The notes beneath the pieces were generated by a model. The model did no database searches. It had not been told where the DNA came from and worked only from the letters and a program-made list of their open reading frames with translations. 62,336 bases of DNA from the NCBI GenBank assembly GCA_030725745.1, contig JANRFH010000049.1:1-62336 (forward strand), read 5' to 3'. How positions within the stretch are numbered: the first letter of the stretch is position 1; every line of letters begins with the position of its first letter. The position numbers and the translations under genes are program-made. Shown piece by piece: positions 41,553-50,600 of this stretch. Source of the DNA: Akkermansiaceae bacterium. GTDB taxonomy: Bacteria > Verrucomicrobiota > Verrucomicrobiia > Verrucomicrobiales > Akkermansiaceae.

Positions 41553-42569
41553 ATGGCTAAATACGTATTAGAATATCTCTGGCTGGATGGCTATACCCCA
41601 GTCCCGAACATCCGCGGCAAATCCCAGGTCAAGGAGTTCGATTCCTTCCCAACACTTGAGCAGCTTCCCGAGTGGGGCTTCGACGGCAGCTCTACCCAAC
41701 AGGCAGAAGGCGGCAGCTCCGACTGTATCCTCAAGCCAGTTGCGATTTATCCGGACACCACACGCCGCAACGGTGGCATTGTGATGTGCGAGGTTATGAT
41801 GCCTGACGGCACTCCGCATCCATCCAACGCTCGCGCAACCATCCTCGACGACGAGGACACTTGGTTCGGCTTCGAGCAGGAATACTTCCTCAGCCAAGAT
41901 GGCAAGCCACTCGGATTTTCCAACGAAGGCTTCCCGGCACCGCAGGGACCTTATTACTGTGGCGTAGGCTTCAAAAACGTGGGTGATATCGCTCGTGCAA
42001 TCGTTAATGAGCACCTCGATCTCTGCATCGACGCAGGCATCAACCACGAAGGCATCAACGCAGAAGTTGCCAAAGGCCAATGGGAATTCCAGATTTTCGG
42101 AAAAGGCTCTAAGAAGGCGGCTGACCAGATCTGGGTGGCTCGTTATCTCCTTGAGCGCGTTTGCGAAAAATACGGTGTCGACATCGAATACCACTGCAAG
42201 CCTATCAGAGGTGACTGGAACGGTTCCGGTATGCACGCGAACTTCTCCACCAAGTATCTCCGCGAAGTGGGTGGCAAGGACTACTTCCTCGCACTCATGG
42301 ACAAATTCGGCGAAAACTGCGAAGAGCACATTGCCGTCTATGGCCCAGACAATCACATGCGCCTCACTGGCCTCCACGAGACACAGTCAATCGACCAATT
42401 CTCATGGGGTGTTGCTGACCGCGGTGCATCAATCCGCGTGCCGCACAGCTTCGTCAAAGGTGACAAATATCAAGGCTACCTCGAAGATCGCCGTCCAAAC
42501 TCACAAGGAGACCCTTACCAGATCGCCTCGCGTATTCTCAAAACGATCTTAGAAGTTCCTACACCATAA
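41553..42569 (+). CDS. glnA: Glutamine synthetase, type II (GSII)
   Basis: A 338-residue enzyme of the short, eukaryotic-type GSII class (octamer/decamer; about 340 residues), not the 470-residue GSI. It joins ammonia to glutamate using ATP. Motifs: WGFDGSSTQQAEG, the catalytic GFEQEYF, INAEVAKGQWEFQI and NGSGMHANFSTK. It is monocistronic, behind a sigma-54 promoter and ahead of a strong terminator, which suggests nitrogen control. GSII lacks the adenylylation site of GSI, so control is likely mainly transcriptional. No PII or NtrC gene is in the window. Confidence 0.95.
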   Translation: MAKYVLEYLWLDGYTPVPNIRGKSQVKEFDSFPTLEQLPEWGFDGSSTQQAEGGSSDCILKPVAIYPDTTRRNGGIVMCEVMMPDGTPHPSNARATILDDEDTWFGFEQEYFLSQDGKPLGFSNEGFPAPQGPYYCGVGFKNVGDIARAIVNEHLDLCIDAGINHEGINAEVAKGQWEFQIFGKGSKKAADQIWVARYLLERVCEKYGVDIEYHCKPIRGDWNGSGMHANFSTKYLREVGGKDYFLALMDKFGENCEEHIAVYGPDNHMRLTGLHETQSIDQFSWGVADRGASIRVPHSFVKGDKYQGYLEDRRPNSQGDPYQIASRILKTILEVPTP

Positions 42570-42603
42570 TTGTAGGGAAAGAGTTACCTCCCCCCAACCA
42601 AAG

Positions 42604-42634
42604 CCGTCTTCCCTAAAGGGGAGGCGGTTTTTTT
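42604..42634 (+). terminator. Rho-independent terminator of glnA
   Basis: CCGTCTTCCC (42604-42613) pairs with GGGGAGGCGG (42618-42627) with two wobble pairs around TAAA, followed by seven Ts. Located 35 bases after the glnA stop. Confidence 0.9.
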
Positions 42635-42729
42635 GTGGGAAGCTATCTTCATTCCTACACAATACCTAGCAAGGCATTACCAGAATCCTTGCAAGACAAT
42701 CGAAAAACCATCAGTTTCCTTGAGAGAAG

Positions 42730-44496
42730 ATGCCAGAGGTCGCGAAAAATACGGAAATCACCTATACAGGCATACCTGCCTCTCCGGGAATAGCGATCGG
42801 CCCCATCCATGTCATCGCAAGGGGCTTTTCCGCGCCAGAGCTTTACGTGATCGACGTTCACGAAATTCCGGTGGAGCAGAAACGCTTTGAAGCAGCGGTT
42901 GCAATCACGAAGAAGCAGCTGACAGAGTTGCAGGAGCGCCTGGAATCGCTATCGGGGGATTCCGTAAGCGAAATTTTCGAGGCGCATGTCATGTTGTTGC
43001 AGGACAAGGCGCTGATCAGTCGTGTAGATGCGGCAATTTCCAATCGCAGGCAAAACGCTGAATATGCCTTCTACGCGGTGATGCAGAATTTCCTAGAGGC
43101 GATGAGGCGCATCCCTGATCCGTATCTGAGGGAGAGGACGGCTGATATTGAAGACGTTTCACAGCGAGTGCTTCGCAATTTCGAAGTGGACAAATCCACT
43201 CCTCACCAGCTGCCGGACGAGAAACACATTCTCCTAGCCTATGATCTCTCTCCATCGGATACGGCATCGATGAACCGAAGGCATCTGCTCGGCTTCGCCA
43301 CCGAACAAGGTAGTGTGAACTCCCACACCTCCATTCTTGCCCGTTCATTCGGAGTGCCCGCCGTGGTAGGCTTGGGAGCATCGGTGATTCAGGTCACAGC
43401 ACTGACACCGGCAGTGATCGATGGATATGCGGGTAAGCTAATCCTCAATCCGATGCCCGATACTCTGGCGCATTATCGGAAAATTACCGAGGAAAAGGAA
43501 AAGCAACGCGATGAACTTGATGCCAAGCGCGACGAAGCGACCGAGACAATCGATGGGCGAAAGCTGACCCTTTCCGCTAACATCGAGTTTCTTGAGGAGA
43601 TGGAGCAGGTGAAGCGTAGCGGTGCGAAAGGCATCGGACTTTACAGGACGGAATTCCTCCTCCTCAACGGAAATGAAATGCCCGATGAGGCGGAGCAGAC
43701 AAAGGCTTACACTCTGGTCGCCAGAGAAACTGATCCCCACCATGCCATCGTGCGAACTCTTGATGCCGGGGGTGACAAGTTACCAGTAGAGCCTCTCACG
43801 GAGATCGAGCCAAACCCATTCCTTGGCTGGCGCGGCATACGCGTCTCGCTATCCCGGCCTGCAATGTTCCGCGAGCAACTCCGCGCGATTCTCCGGGCAA
43901 GCGCCTTCGGAAAAATCGCCGTAATGTTTCCGCTAGTTTCTGGAGTTACCGAGCTGCTTGAGGCGAAGGAAGCACTCAAACGATGCATGGATGAACTCGA
44001 TGCAGAGGGCATTCCTTTCGATCCTAAGATGCCAGTGGGTGTCATGATCGAGGTGCCATCAGCCGCCGTTTGTGCGGATCTGCTCGCTCCTCACGTTGAT
44101 TTCTTCTCCATCGGCACAAACGATCTGATCCAATACACCGTAGCGGTTGACCGGGTGAACCCACATGTCGCAAAACTCTACAAACCGACTCATCCGGCCG
44201 TCATCCGCCTGATTAAATATACCGTGGAAGCTGGCTTATCGCACGGGATCTGGACAGGTGTCTGCGGTGAAATGGCAGGAGATATTCGCCTTACCCCGCT
44301 GCTCATTGGCTTGGGAGTCGAGGAGCTTTCGGTTTCTGCGAAGGCTATACCAAAAGTTGGTCAAGTGATTCGTTCTCTAGAGTATTCTAGCTGTTTCGCG
44401 ATGGCAGAAGATGCTCTCAAACAGCAGAACTCACAGCTCATCATGGATCTTACTCTTGCTATTGCCCGAGAGCGTTACGGCGATCTTTTGGACTGA
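42730..44496 (+). CDS. ptsI: Phosphoenolpyruvate-protein phosphotransferase (PTS enzyme I)
   Basis: A 588-residue enzyme I. The phosphorylated histidine is H199 in GSVNSHTSILARS. The C-terminal PEP-binding domain holds LYRTEFLLL, GTNDLIQYTVAVDR and the proton-donating cysteine in GVCGEMAGD. It passes phosphate from PEP to HPr. Full length. No ptsH or EII gene is nearby; in Verrucomicrobiota enzyme I may serve a nitrogen- or carbon-sensing chain instead of sugar uptake (inference). Its nearness to glnA and rpoN makes a nitrogen-type PTS role worth considering. Confidence 0.94.
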   Translation: MPEVAKNTEITYTGIPASPGIAIGPIHVIARGFSAPELYVIDVHEIPVEQKRFEAAVAITKKQLTELQERLESLSGDSVSEIFEAHVMLLQDKALISRVDAAISNRRQNAEYAFYAVMQNFLEAMRRIPDPYLRERTADIEDVSQRVLRNFEVDKSTPHQLPDEKHILLAYDLSPSDTASMNRRHLLGFATEQGSVNSHTSILARSFGVPAVVGLGASVIQVTALTPAVIDGYAGKLILNPMPDTLAHYRKITEEKEKQRDELDAKRDEATETIDGRKLTLSANIEFLEEMEQVKRSGAKGIGLYRTEFLLLNGNEMPDEAEQTKAYTLVARETDPHHAIVRTLDAGGDKLPVEPLTEIEPNPFLGWRGIRVSLSRPAMFREQLRAILRASAFGKIAVMFPLVSGVTELLEAKEALKRCMDELDAEGIPFDPKMPVGVMIEVPSAAVCADLLAPHVDFFSIGTNDLIQYTVAVDRVNPHVAKLYKPTHPAVIRLIKYTVEAGLSHGIWTGVCGEMAGDIRLTPLLIGLGVEELSVSAKAIPKVGQVIRSLEYSSCFAMAEDALKQQNSQLIMDLTLAIARERYGDLLD

Positions 44497-44525
44497 TGTC
44501 GTCTCTCTAAAAAAGCATCGCCAGG

Positions 44526-44553
44526 TAAACGGAGCGCTGCCTTCAGGCGGCGA
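44526..44553. repeat. Dispersed repeat R7, copy 2 (inverted)
   Basis: AACGGAGCGCTGCCTTCAGG then CGGCGAG, the reverse complement of the copy near 6.4 kb with a few changes. It sits 30 bases after ptsI in a 177-base spacer that shows no gene. Confidence 0.55.
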
Positions 44554-44673
44554 GTCACCATCCCAGACACCAGCTAAAGCAAGCGCTCCAGGGCATCAGA
44601 GGCACTTCCTCCGCTTGCACTCAAACGGCGTCAGCTGCCCCTTGAAGTCATTTAGACAGCAGGCATCAAAGTA

Positions 44674-45993
44674 TCACGCCTGCGATAGCGGATCCGCGAC
44701 CACGTGCTGAAATTTGCCCGTCTTGGAATCTGCGGAAAGTTCGCGCACGTGTTCCACATCATATTGCACTTGGGTCATTCTTTTCTCCTGTAAAAACTCA
44801 TCGATGACTGTTTTCAAGAGTTGCAGCGTTGCGGCCGCATCAAACTCGGGATGCAATATGACCTTGAGCTGGAAATGGCGATTGTTGAGCACTTTGATCT
44901 GGAAGCCGGTGACACCTCTTTCCGCCAAAGAATCGAGCGGCTGCAAGGACATGAAATCCATTTCCCCATCATCGTTGAGAAATGCGGAGACAACGGATTC
45001 GCGGCCGATCAAATTTTCGACTTTTGTGAAAGGGAGCTGTCGAGTATTATCCTGAACTGGCTTCAGCTCGTCATTCATTTGATAGCGAATGAGCGGCAGG
45101 GTGTAATTGAACAGGTTGGTTACGCAGAGGTGGTAGGGATGAAATTCAAAAATCAGATTGTGATCCATCAGATACATGCCGCCAAATTTGTCTAGTCCGA
45201 GACCCATCATCAAAAACTCGCTCGATGCATACAGGTTCAGCATTTGCACGCCGAAGGCTTTCTGGATGAATTTCTTGTCTGGCTCGCGTAGTGATTCGCC
45301 GCCGGAAAACACGCTTTTCGGGTTTATTTTCAGTATCCCATCGTTTTGCGCTTCCGCCAGACGTCGCAGGGCAAATGGATAACCGGACAGACCGGAAGGC
45401 TTGAGCCGGTTCAGTGCCGCCACCATATCGCGGAATGGCATGTTTACATCAAAGGAGCTGTGACTGCGATAAATCAAAGGAGTATCGCTGACTGCGGAAC
45501 TTATGCTCACGCCTGCGTAAGCTCCTCCGGTAGCTCCGATGAAAGCCATTTTCCGGAAAACATCAAAGTTCAGCCCCAAGGTGATGCTGGTGACGCCTCT
45601 GGCCATTTCATCGGAGTTATAAATGGCATAGCCAGACTCGCCGGTAGTTCCTGAGGTATGAATGACATGGTATTTGCCGAGAAATAATTTCCGATCTCCA
45701 CCAGATTGCTTTAAGAAATCGACAACAGCCTCCTTGCTAATGGCTGGGTCTGTCACGATCTCATCGAAGTTTTTCATCACTTCCGACTTGGTCAGAACTG
45801 GAAAATCTTCCGGGGTGCAGGTATCGATGGGAATTTGATGATCGGCGATCAAACGTCGATAATAGGGTGACTTTTCAGAAGCGTGCCGCACGAGTTTGCG
45901 AAATTGCTCCAACTGCAGCGCCTTCACTTTCTCCGGTGTTAAGCGGCGAGTTTGCTTATTTCGCAAAAAATATTTCACCAAGCTGAAAAACAC
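44674..45993 (-). CDS. PaaK/CapK-like adenylate-forming enzyme
   Basis: A 439-residue protein of the phenylacetate-CoA ligase/CapK superfamily. It has the N-terminal YYRRLI, the ATP-binding HTSGTTGESG near 112-121, GYPFALRRLAE, SGGESL and LYASSEF, and the C-terminal domain typical of AMP-forming enzymes (NLIGRESVV). Such enzymes activate a carboxylate to an acyl adenylate and then transfer it, for example to CoA or to a polysaccharide precursor. The substrate cannot be read. No partner gene is adjacent. It is downstream of rpoN on the same strand, with 147 bases between. Confidence 0.8.
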   Translation of the reverse strand: MFFSLVKYFLRNKQTRRLTPEKVKALQLEQFRKLVRHASEKSPYYRRLIADHQIPIDTCTPEDFPVLTKSEVMKNFDEIVTDPAISKEAVVDFLKQSGGDRKLFLGKYHVIHTSGTTGESGYAIYNSDEMARGVTSITLGLNFDVFRKMAFIGATGGAYAGVSISSAVSDTPLIYRSHSSFDVNMPFRDMVAALNRLKPSGLSGYPFALRRLAEAQNDGILKINPKSVFSGGESLREPDKKFIQKAFGVQMLNLYASSEFLMMGLGLDKFGGMYLMDHNLIFEFHPYHLCVTNLFNYTLPLIRYQMNDELKPVQDNTRQLPFTKVENLIGRESVVSAFLNDDGEMDFMSLQPLDSLAERGVTGFQIKVLNNRHFQLKVILHPEFDAAATLQLLKTVIDEFLQEKRMTQVQYDVEHVRELSADSKTGKFQHVVADPLSQA

Positions 45994-46129
45994 GCAGGTC
46001 AGCCTAGCAGGTGATCGCAGGGGAAAAAGAGATAATCGTTTTGTTTCTATATCTCCTTTGAGAACAGACCCGTGGCTGCACCTCGGTGACTACAAATCAT
46101 GCATCGTTTATAGCGACTCCGCTTAAAGC

Positions 46130-46151
46130 AGTCTTTCTCCTTAGAAAGACT
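46130..46151 (-). terminator. Hairpin overlapping the rpoN stop codon
   Basis: AGTCTTTCT (46130-46138) pairs with AGAAAGACT (46143-46151) across CCTT. On the minus strand it contains the rpoN stop and is followed by a weak TGCTTT, so it is a possible terminator. Confidence 0.45.
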
Positions 46152-47541
46152 TCCGTAAATGGGATGGCAGGATGTTGAGCTGCTCTCGGTATTTCGCCAC
46201 GGTGCGGCGTGCGACCTTGATCCCCTGGGTAGCGAGGGCTTTGGTGATCGCATCATCGGATAAAGGCTTCGCGTTGTTTTCTTGGGCGACAAGCTGCTGG
46301 ATCGCCTCGCGCACACCGGCATTGGAGACTTCTGCTCCGCTAGCTGTCTGGTAGCCGGTGGCGAAAAAGGCGCGCATTTCCATGAGCCCCTGGGGCGTAA
46401 GAATGTATTTCCCTGCCACGGCTCTGGATACGGTTGTAGCGTGAAGGTTCAGCTCATCTGCGACATCGTTCATCGTGAGCGGGCGCAGATGGCGTGGCCC
46501 CTTTTCTAGGAAATCGGGTTGTTGCTCGATAAGCCTGTGAGCGATGGCGAGGATGGTTTCTTGGCGAAGGGAGATGGAGCGGATGAGGCTGCGTCCATCG
46601 CGGATCTGATCGCGGAGGAAGGCGCGTGCTTTCTGATCGACTCCGCTTTTGCCGATCATGTCCTTGTAGAAATCGTTGATACGCAGGCTGGGAAGATGTT
46701 CTCCGGTGAGGCGTGCGCCCCAGACGCCATCGTCATTCTTTTCGATGATGACGTCGGGAAGGATGTAGGGGTTTCCTGTCGGGTCAAACTCGCCACCCGG
46801 ATTCGGAGAGAGTCGGCCGATGGTATCTGCTGCCTCTGCGATGCGTTCGACCGTCGTGCCGAGTGCTCTTGCAATCTGAGGATGACGCTTGCGTGCAAGA
46901 TCCTCAAGATGGTCTCGCACGATGCGGTATTCTAAAGTGTCCTTGCCTGATGATCTTTCGAGCTGGATCAAGAGTGCCTCTGGTATGCCTGAAGCGCCGA
47001 CACCAGCAGGATCGAAAGTTTTGATGAGTTCAAGAGCCTCCTTGAGCTTTGCGAACTTATGGTCACAAGTGGATGCTATGTCCCTGAGAGGGGAGTCGAG
47101 GAATCCTCGGTCATCGAGATTGCCGAGCAGAAACTGGGCGGCTTCGCGCACATCCGGATCAATGAGTGAGAGATCCAATTGATGCTGGAGATGCTGTTGG
47201 AGAGTTTCCGAAGCGACGATGTTGTCATAGAGGCGCTGACGGCGTTCCTCGTCTTCCTGTGTCCATTGATTATTCCTGCCTTCGAGGATGGAGCGATCAC
47301 GCCAATCGTCATCCGTTTCGTTCATGTATTCCAAGCTATCCGCCTCCTCGGAATCCTGGCTGTCTTCATCCAGCGACACCACTTCAGTGATGTCCTCAAG
47401 AGTCGGATTCGTCTCCAAAGCTTGCCTCAGCAAGTGGGACAACTCCATCGTGCCAGCCTGAAGAATCTCAAGACTCTTGCGCATTTGCGGCGCGAGAGTC
47501 TGCGACTGGGAAAGAGATTGATATAATGAAGCTTCAGCCAT
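46141..47541 (-). CDS. rpoN: RNA polymerase sigma-54 factor
   Basis: A 466-residue sigma factor. Region I (LSQSQTLAPQMRKSLEILQA) interacts with enhancer-binding activators, a central acidic linker follows, the core-binding domain is next, and the C-terminal RpoN box ARRTVAKYREQLNILPSHLR binds the -24 element. It directs transcription from TGGCAC-N5-TTGC promoters such as the one upstream of glnA. No activator gene is adjacent. Its 3' end forms a hairpin. Confidence 0.95.
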   Translation of the reverse strand: MAEASLYQSLSQSQTLAPQMRKSLEILQAGTMELSHLLRQALETNPTLEDITEVVSLDEDSQDSEEADSLEYMNETDDDWRDRSILEGRNNQWTQEDEERRQRLYDNIVASETLQQHLQHQLDLSLIDPDVREAAQFLLGNLDDRGFLDSPLRDIASTCDHKFAKLKEALELIKTFDPAGVGASGIPEALLIQLERSSGKDTLEYRIVRDHLEDLARKRHPQIARALGTTVERIAEAADTIGRLSPNPGGEFDPTGNPYILPDVIIEKNDDGVWGARLTGEHLPSLRINDFYKDMIGKSGVDQKARAFLRDQIRDGRSLIRSISLRQETILAIAHRLIEQQPDFLEKGPRHLRPLTMNDVADELNLHATTVSRAVAGKYILTPQGLMEMRAFFATGYQTASGAEVSNAGVREAIQQLVAQENNAKPLSDDAITKALATQGIKVARRTVAKYREQLNILPSHLRKSF

Positions 47542-47644
47542 CAGGTAAATGGAACCGAAGCGAAGCTAACTCGGAGAGCTGACTTAATGAAGCATTATTT
47601 GTGCCAAGGATGTTATTTTATCTGTTGACTGGAGGAAATACCTG

Positions 47645-50600
47645 TTATTTGAAGTATTTAAGACCTGCAAGGAAGATTGGCTGATCCTTATTTCCCGGAA
47701 TGTTTTTGGCAACTTTTTCCGAGAAACGTTCGGAGTGAGCCATTTTTCCGAAGACCCTTCCGCAAGGGGAGGTAATTCCCTCGATAGCAGCTAGCGAGCC
47801 ATTTGGATTAAAGGGATGCAACATGGTAGGGTTACCGGATGCGTCGCAGTATTGGGTGGCGATCTGGCCGTTTTCCGCGAGGGCGGCGATGACCTCTGGA
47901 GGGGCGAAGAATTTGCCTTCGCCGTGGGAGACCGGGACGGTGTGGATGTCGCCGATTTCCATGCCGGAGAGCCATGGTGAGGAATTGTTCGCTACGCGTG
48001 TGCGAACGTATTGGGAAATGTGTCGGGAGATATCGTTGTGGACGAGTGTGGCGGAATCCGTCCCGGTTTCGATGACCCTGCCGTGTGTTGCAAGTCCGGT
48101 TTTAATGAGTGCTTGGAAGCCGTTGCAGATACCAAGGATAAGGCCGTCGCGGTTTGCTAGGAGATCAGAAATAGCGTCGGAGATCCTCGGATTTCTGAGG
48201 ATGGTGGCTATGAATTTCGCGGAGCCATCGGGCTCATCACCTGCAGAGAATCCACCTGGTATAAAGAGGATCTGAGAAGAGGCGATCTGCTCAGCGAGGG
48301 CGATGATCGATTCCTCGATGTGCGAGGCGGTGAGATTGCGGAATACTTCGATGTGGGTTTCTGCACCGATCCGGTCGAAGGAACGTGCGGAATCATATTC
48401 GGAGTTTGTGCCGGGGAAGGAGGGGATTAAGACCTTCGGTTTTGGGATTGAGGATTGAGGATTGCGGATGGTAGATTTGGAAGACTTGGGTTGCGGAATA
48501 ACCACTGGCTGTTGCTCTCCGGAAGACTCGGGTTTTGTGGGGTAGACGGGTTCCAGCGTGCCTTCGAAGGCGGCTTGGAGGTCGGAGAGGTTGTGAGTTT
48601 CGGTACCGATTGAAAAAGTTGCTTCTGGGATGGTTGTTCCAATTTCAATAGAGCTTGGGAGGTGCTGGCGGATGGCATCCGCCTCTCCTTGAGAGTGCTC
48701 GATGAGGAAGGAGAAGTATTTAGGTGAGTATGGGTCGGCTTGGGGGATACAATCCGCCGCCACGAAGCCGATGTGGTTGCCCAGGGACATTTTGGTGAGG
48801 GCGGCGGCTAGGCCGGGGGAGCCGATGTGATGGACGGCGAGAAGTTTACCAGCCTTGTTGAGGAGGTGGATTGCCTCGGCGGTATCCATGATCGCGGGGA
48901 AATCTGGCAAGCCGTTTTCAAGGGCAGGGATTTCGATGAGGCTGACGATGGAGTCGCTGCGCTTGAACTCCGGGGAGATCGCCAGCGAGGCGAGGCCGGG
49001 AGCTAGGGCGAAGGAAACGAGGGTAGGTGGGACGTCGAGTTCGTTGAACGATCCGGACATGGAATCTTTTCCGCCGATGGCGGCGAGGCGTAGCTCGTGC
49101 TGGGCGCGGAAGGCACCGAGAAGGGCTGCGAAGGGGAGACCCCAGCGTTTCGGATCATTGCCTAGGCGGGGGAAATATTCCTGGAGGGTGAGGCGGATGT
49201 CCGGGAGGCGTGCACCGGCGGCGACCGCTTTGCAGACGGATTCGGTGACGGCGTAGGCGGCTCCTAGGAAGGGGGATTTCTCGGAGAGATGGGGATCGAA
49301 GCCCCATGACATGTAGGTGGCGTGATCGGTCTCGCCTTCGAGGAGTGGGAGCTTGGCGACCATGGCGTCGGGCGGGGTGATCTGGTGTTTACCACCGAAA
49401 GGCCAGAGGACAGTATTCGCGCCGACGGAGCCATCGAACATTTCGCCGAGACCTTTTTGTGAGCAGACGTTCAAAGAACGCAAGTGATCAGTGATCAGTG
49501 GACAGTGATAAGTGGAAGACTTGGGTTGTGACTCTTCTACTATGACGGCTGCGGTTTGTTGGACGCCGTTGGTGTCGAGGAAGGCGCGAGAGAAGTTTAC
49601 GATTTCCTTGTCGCGCCAGGTGATGATGAGGCGGCCGGAGTCGGTGACATCGGCGACGTGCACGCACTCGAGGTTTTCCTTGTCGGACTCGGCAATGAAG
49701 TAGTCGATTTCCGAAGGGTCGATGCAGACGGCCATGCGTTCCTGGGATTCGGAAATGGCGAGTTCTGTGCCATCGAGGCCGTCGTATTTCTTGGGGACGG
49801 CATCGAGATTGATGACGAGAGAGGGGGCGATTTCGCCGATGGCGACAGAGACTCCGCCTGCGCCGAAATCGTTGCAGATCTTGATCTTGCGGGTGAGTTC
49901 CGGGTTGCGGAAAAGACGCTGGACCTTGCGTTCGGTGGGAGCGTCGCCTTTCTGGACTTCTGCGGAGTTTTCGAGGGCTGTCTCGGTGTGCTCTTTGGAG
50001 GAACCCGTTGCTCCACCCACGCCATCGCGTCCGGTGCGTCCGCCGATGAGCATGATGACATCACCGGGAGAGGGAGATCCGCGGAAGACATTCGAGCGGG
50101 GTGCTGCTGCGACGACGGCTCCGATTTCGAGGCGTTTGGCGACGTAGCCGGGGTGGTAGACTTCGGCGACCTGACCGGTGGCGAGGCCGATTTGGTTTCC
50201 GTAGGAGGAGTAGCCTTTGGCGGCAACCTGGCAGATTTTTTTCTGAGGGAGTTTGCCGGGAAGGGTTTCGGAAAATGGAGTGAGGGGATCGGCAGCGCCG
50301 GTGACACGCATCGCCTGATAGACGTAGGAACGCCCGGAAAGGGGATCGCGGATGCAGCCACCGAGACAGGTGGCGGCACCACCGAATGGCTCGATTTCGG
50401 TGGGGTGGTTGTGGGTCTCGTTCTTGAATTGCACAAGCCATTCTTCTTCAAAAGAATTTTGAACCGCCAAGTCGCCAAGTTCGCCAAGGGAAGACTCTGC
50501 TACTGAATCTTTTTGAGAGTTGGAATTTGAGATTTGAACTTTAACGACGATGGAGGCGGCGTTGATTTCTTCGGAGACTTCGAGGTTATCGAGTTCGCCG

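Noticed and set aside
42570..44673. ptsH (HPr) or EII partner next to ptsI
   Set aside because: No small frame with the HPr histidine motif was found on either strand around ptsI.
49556..50506. Plus-strand open frame of 316 codons opposite purL
   Set aside because: Shadow of purL; no family signature.
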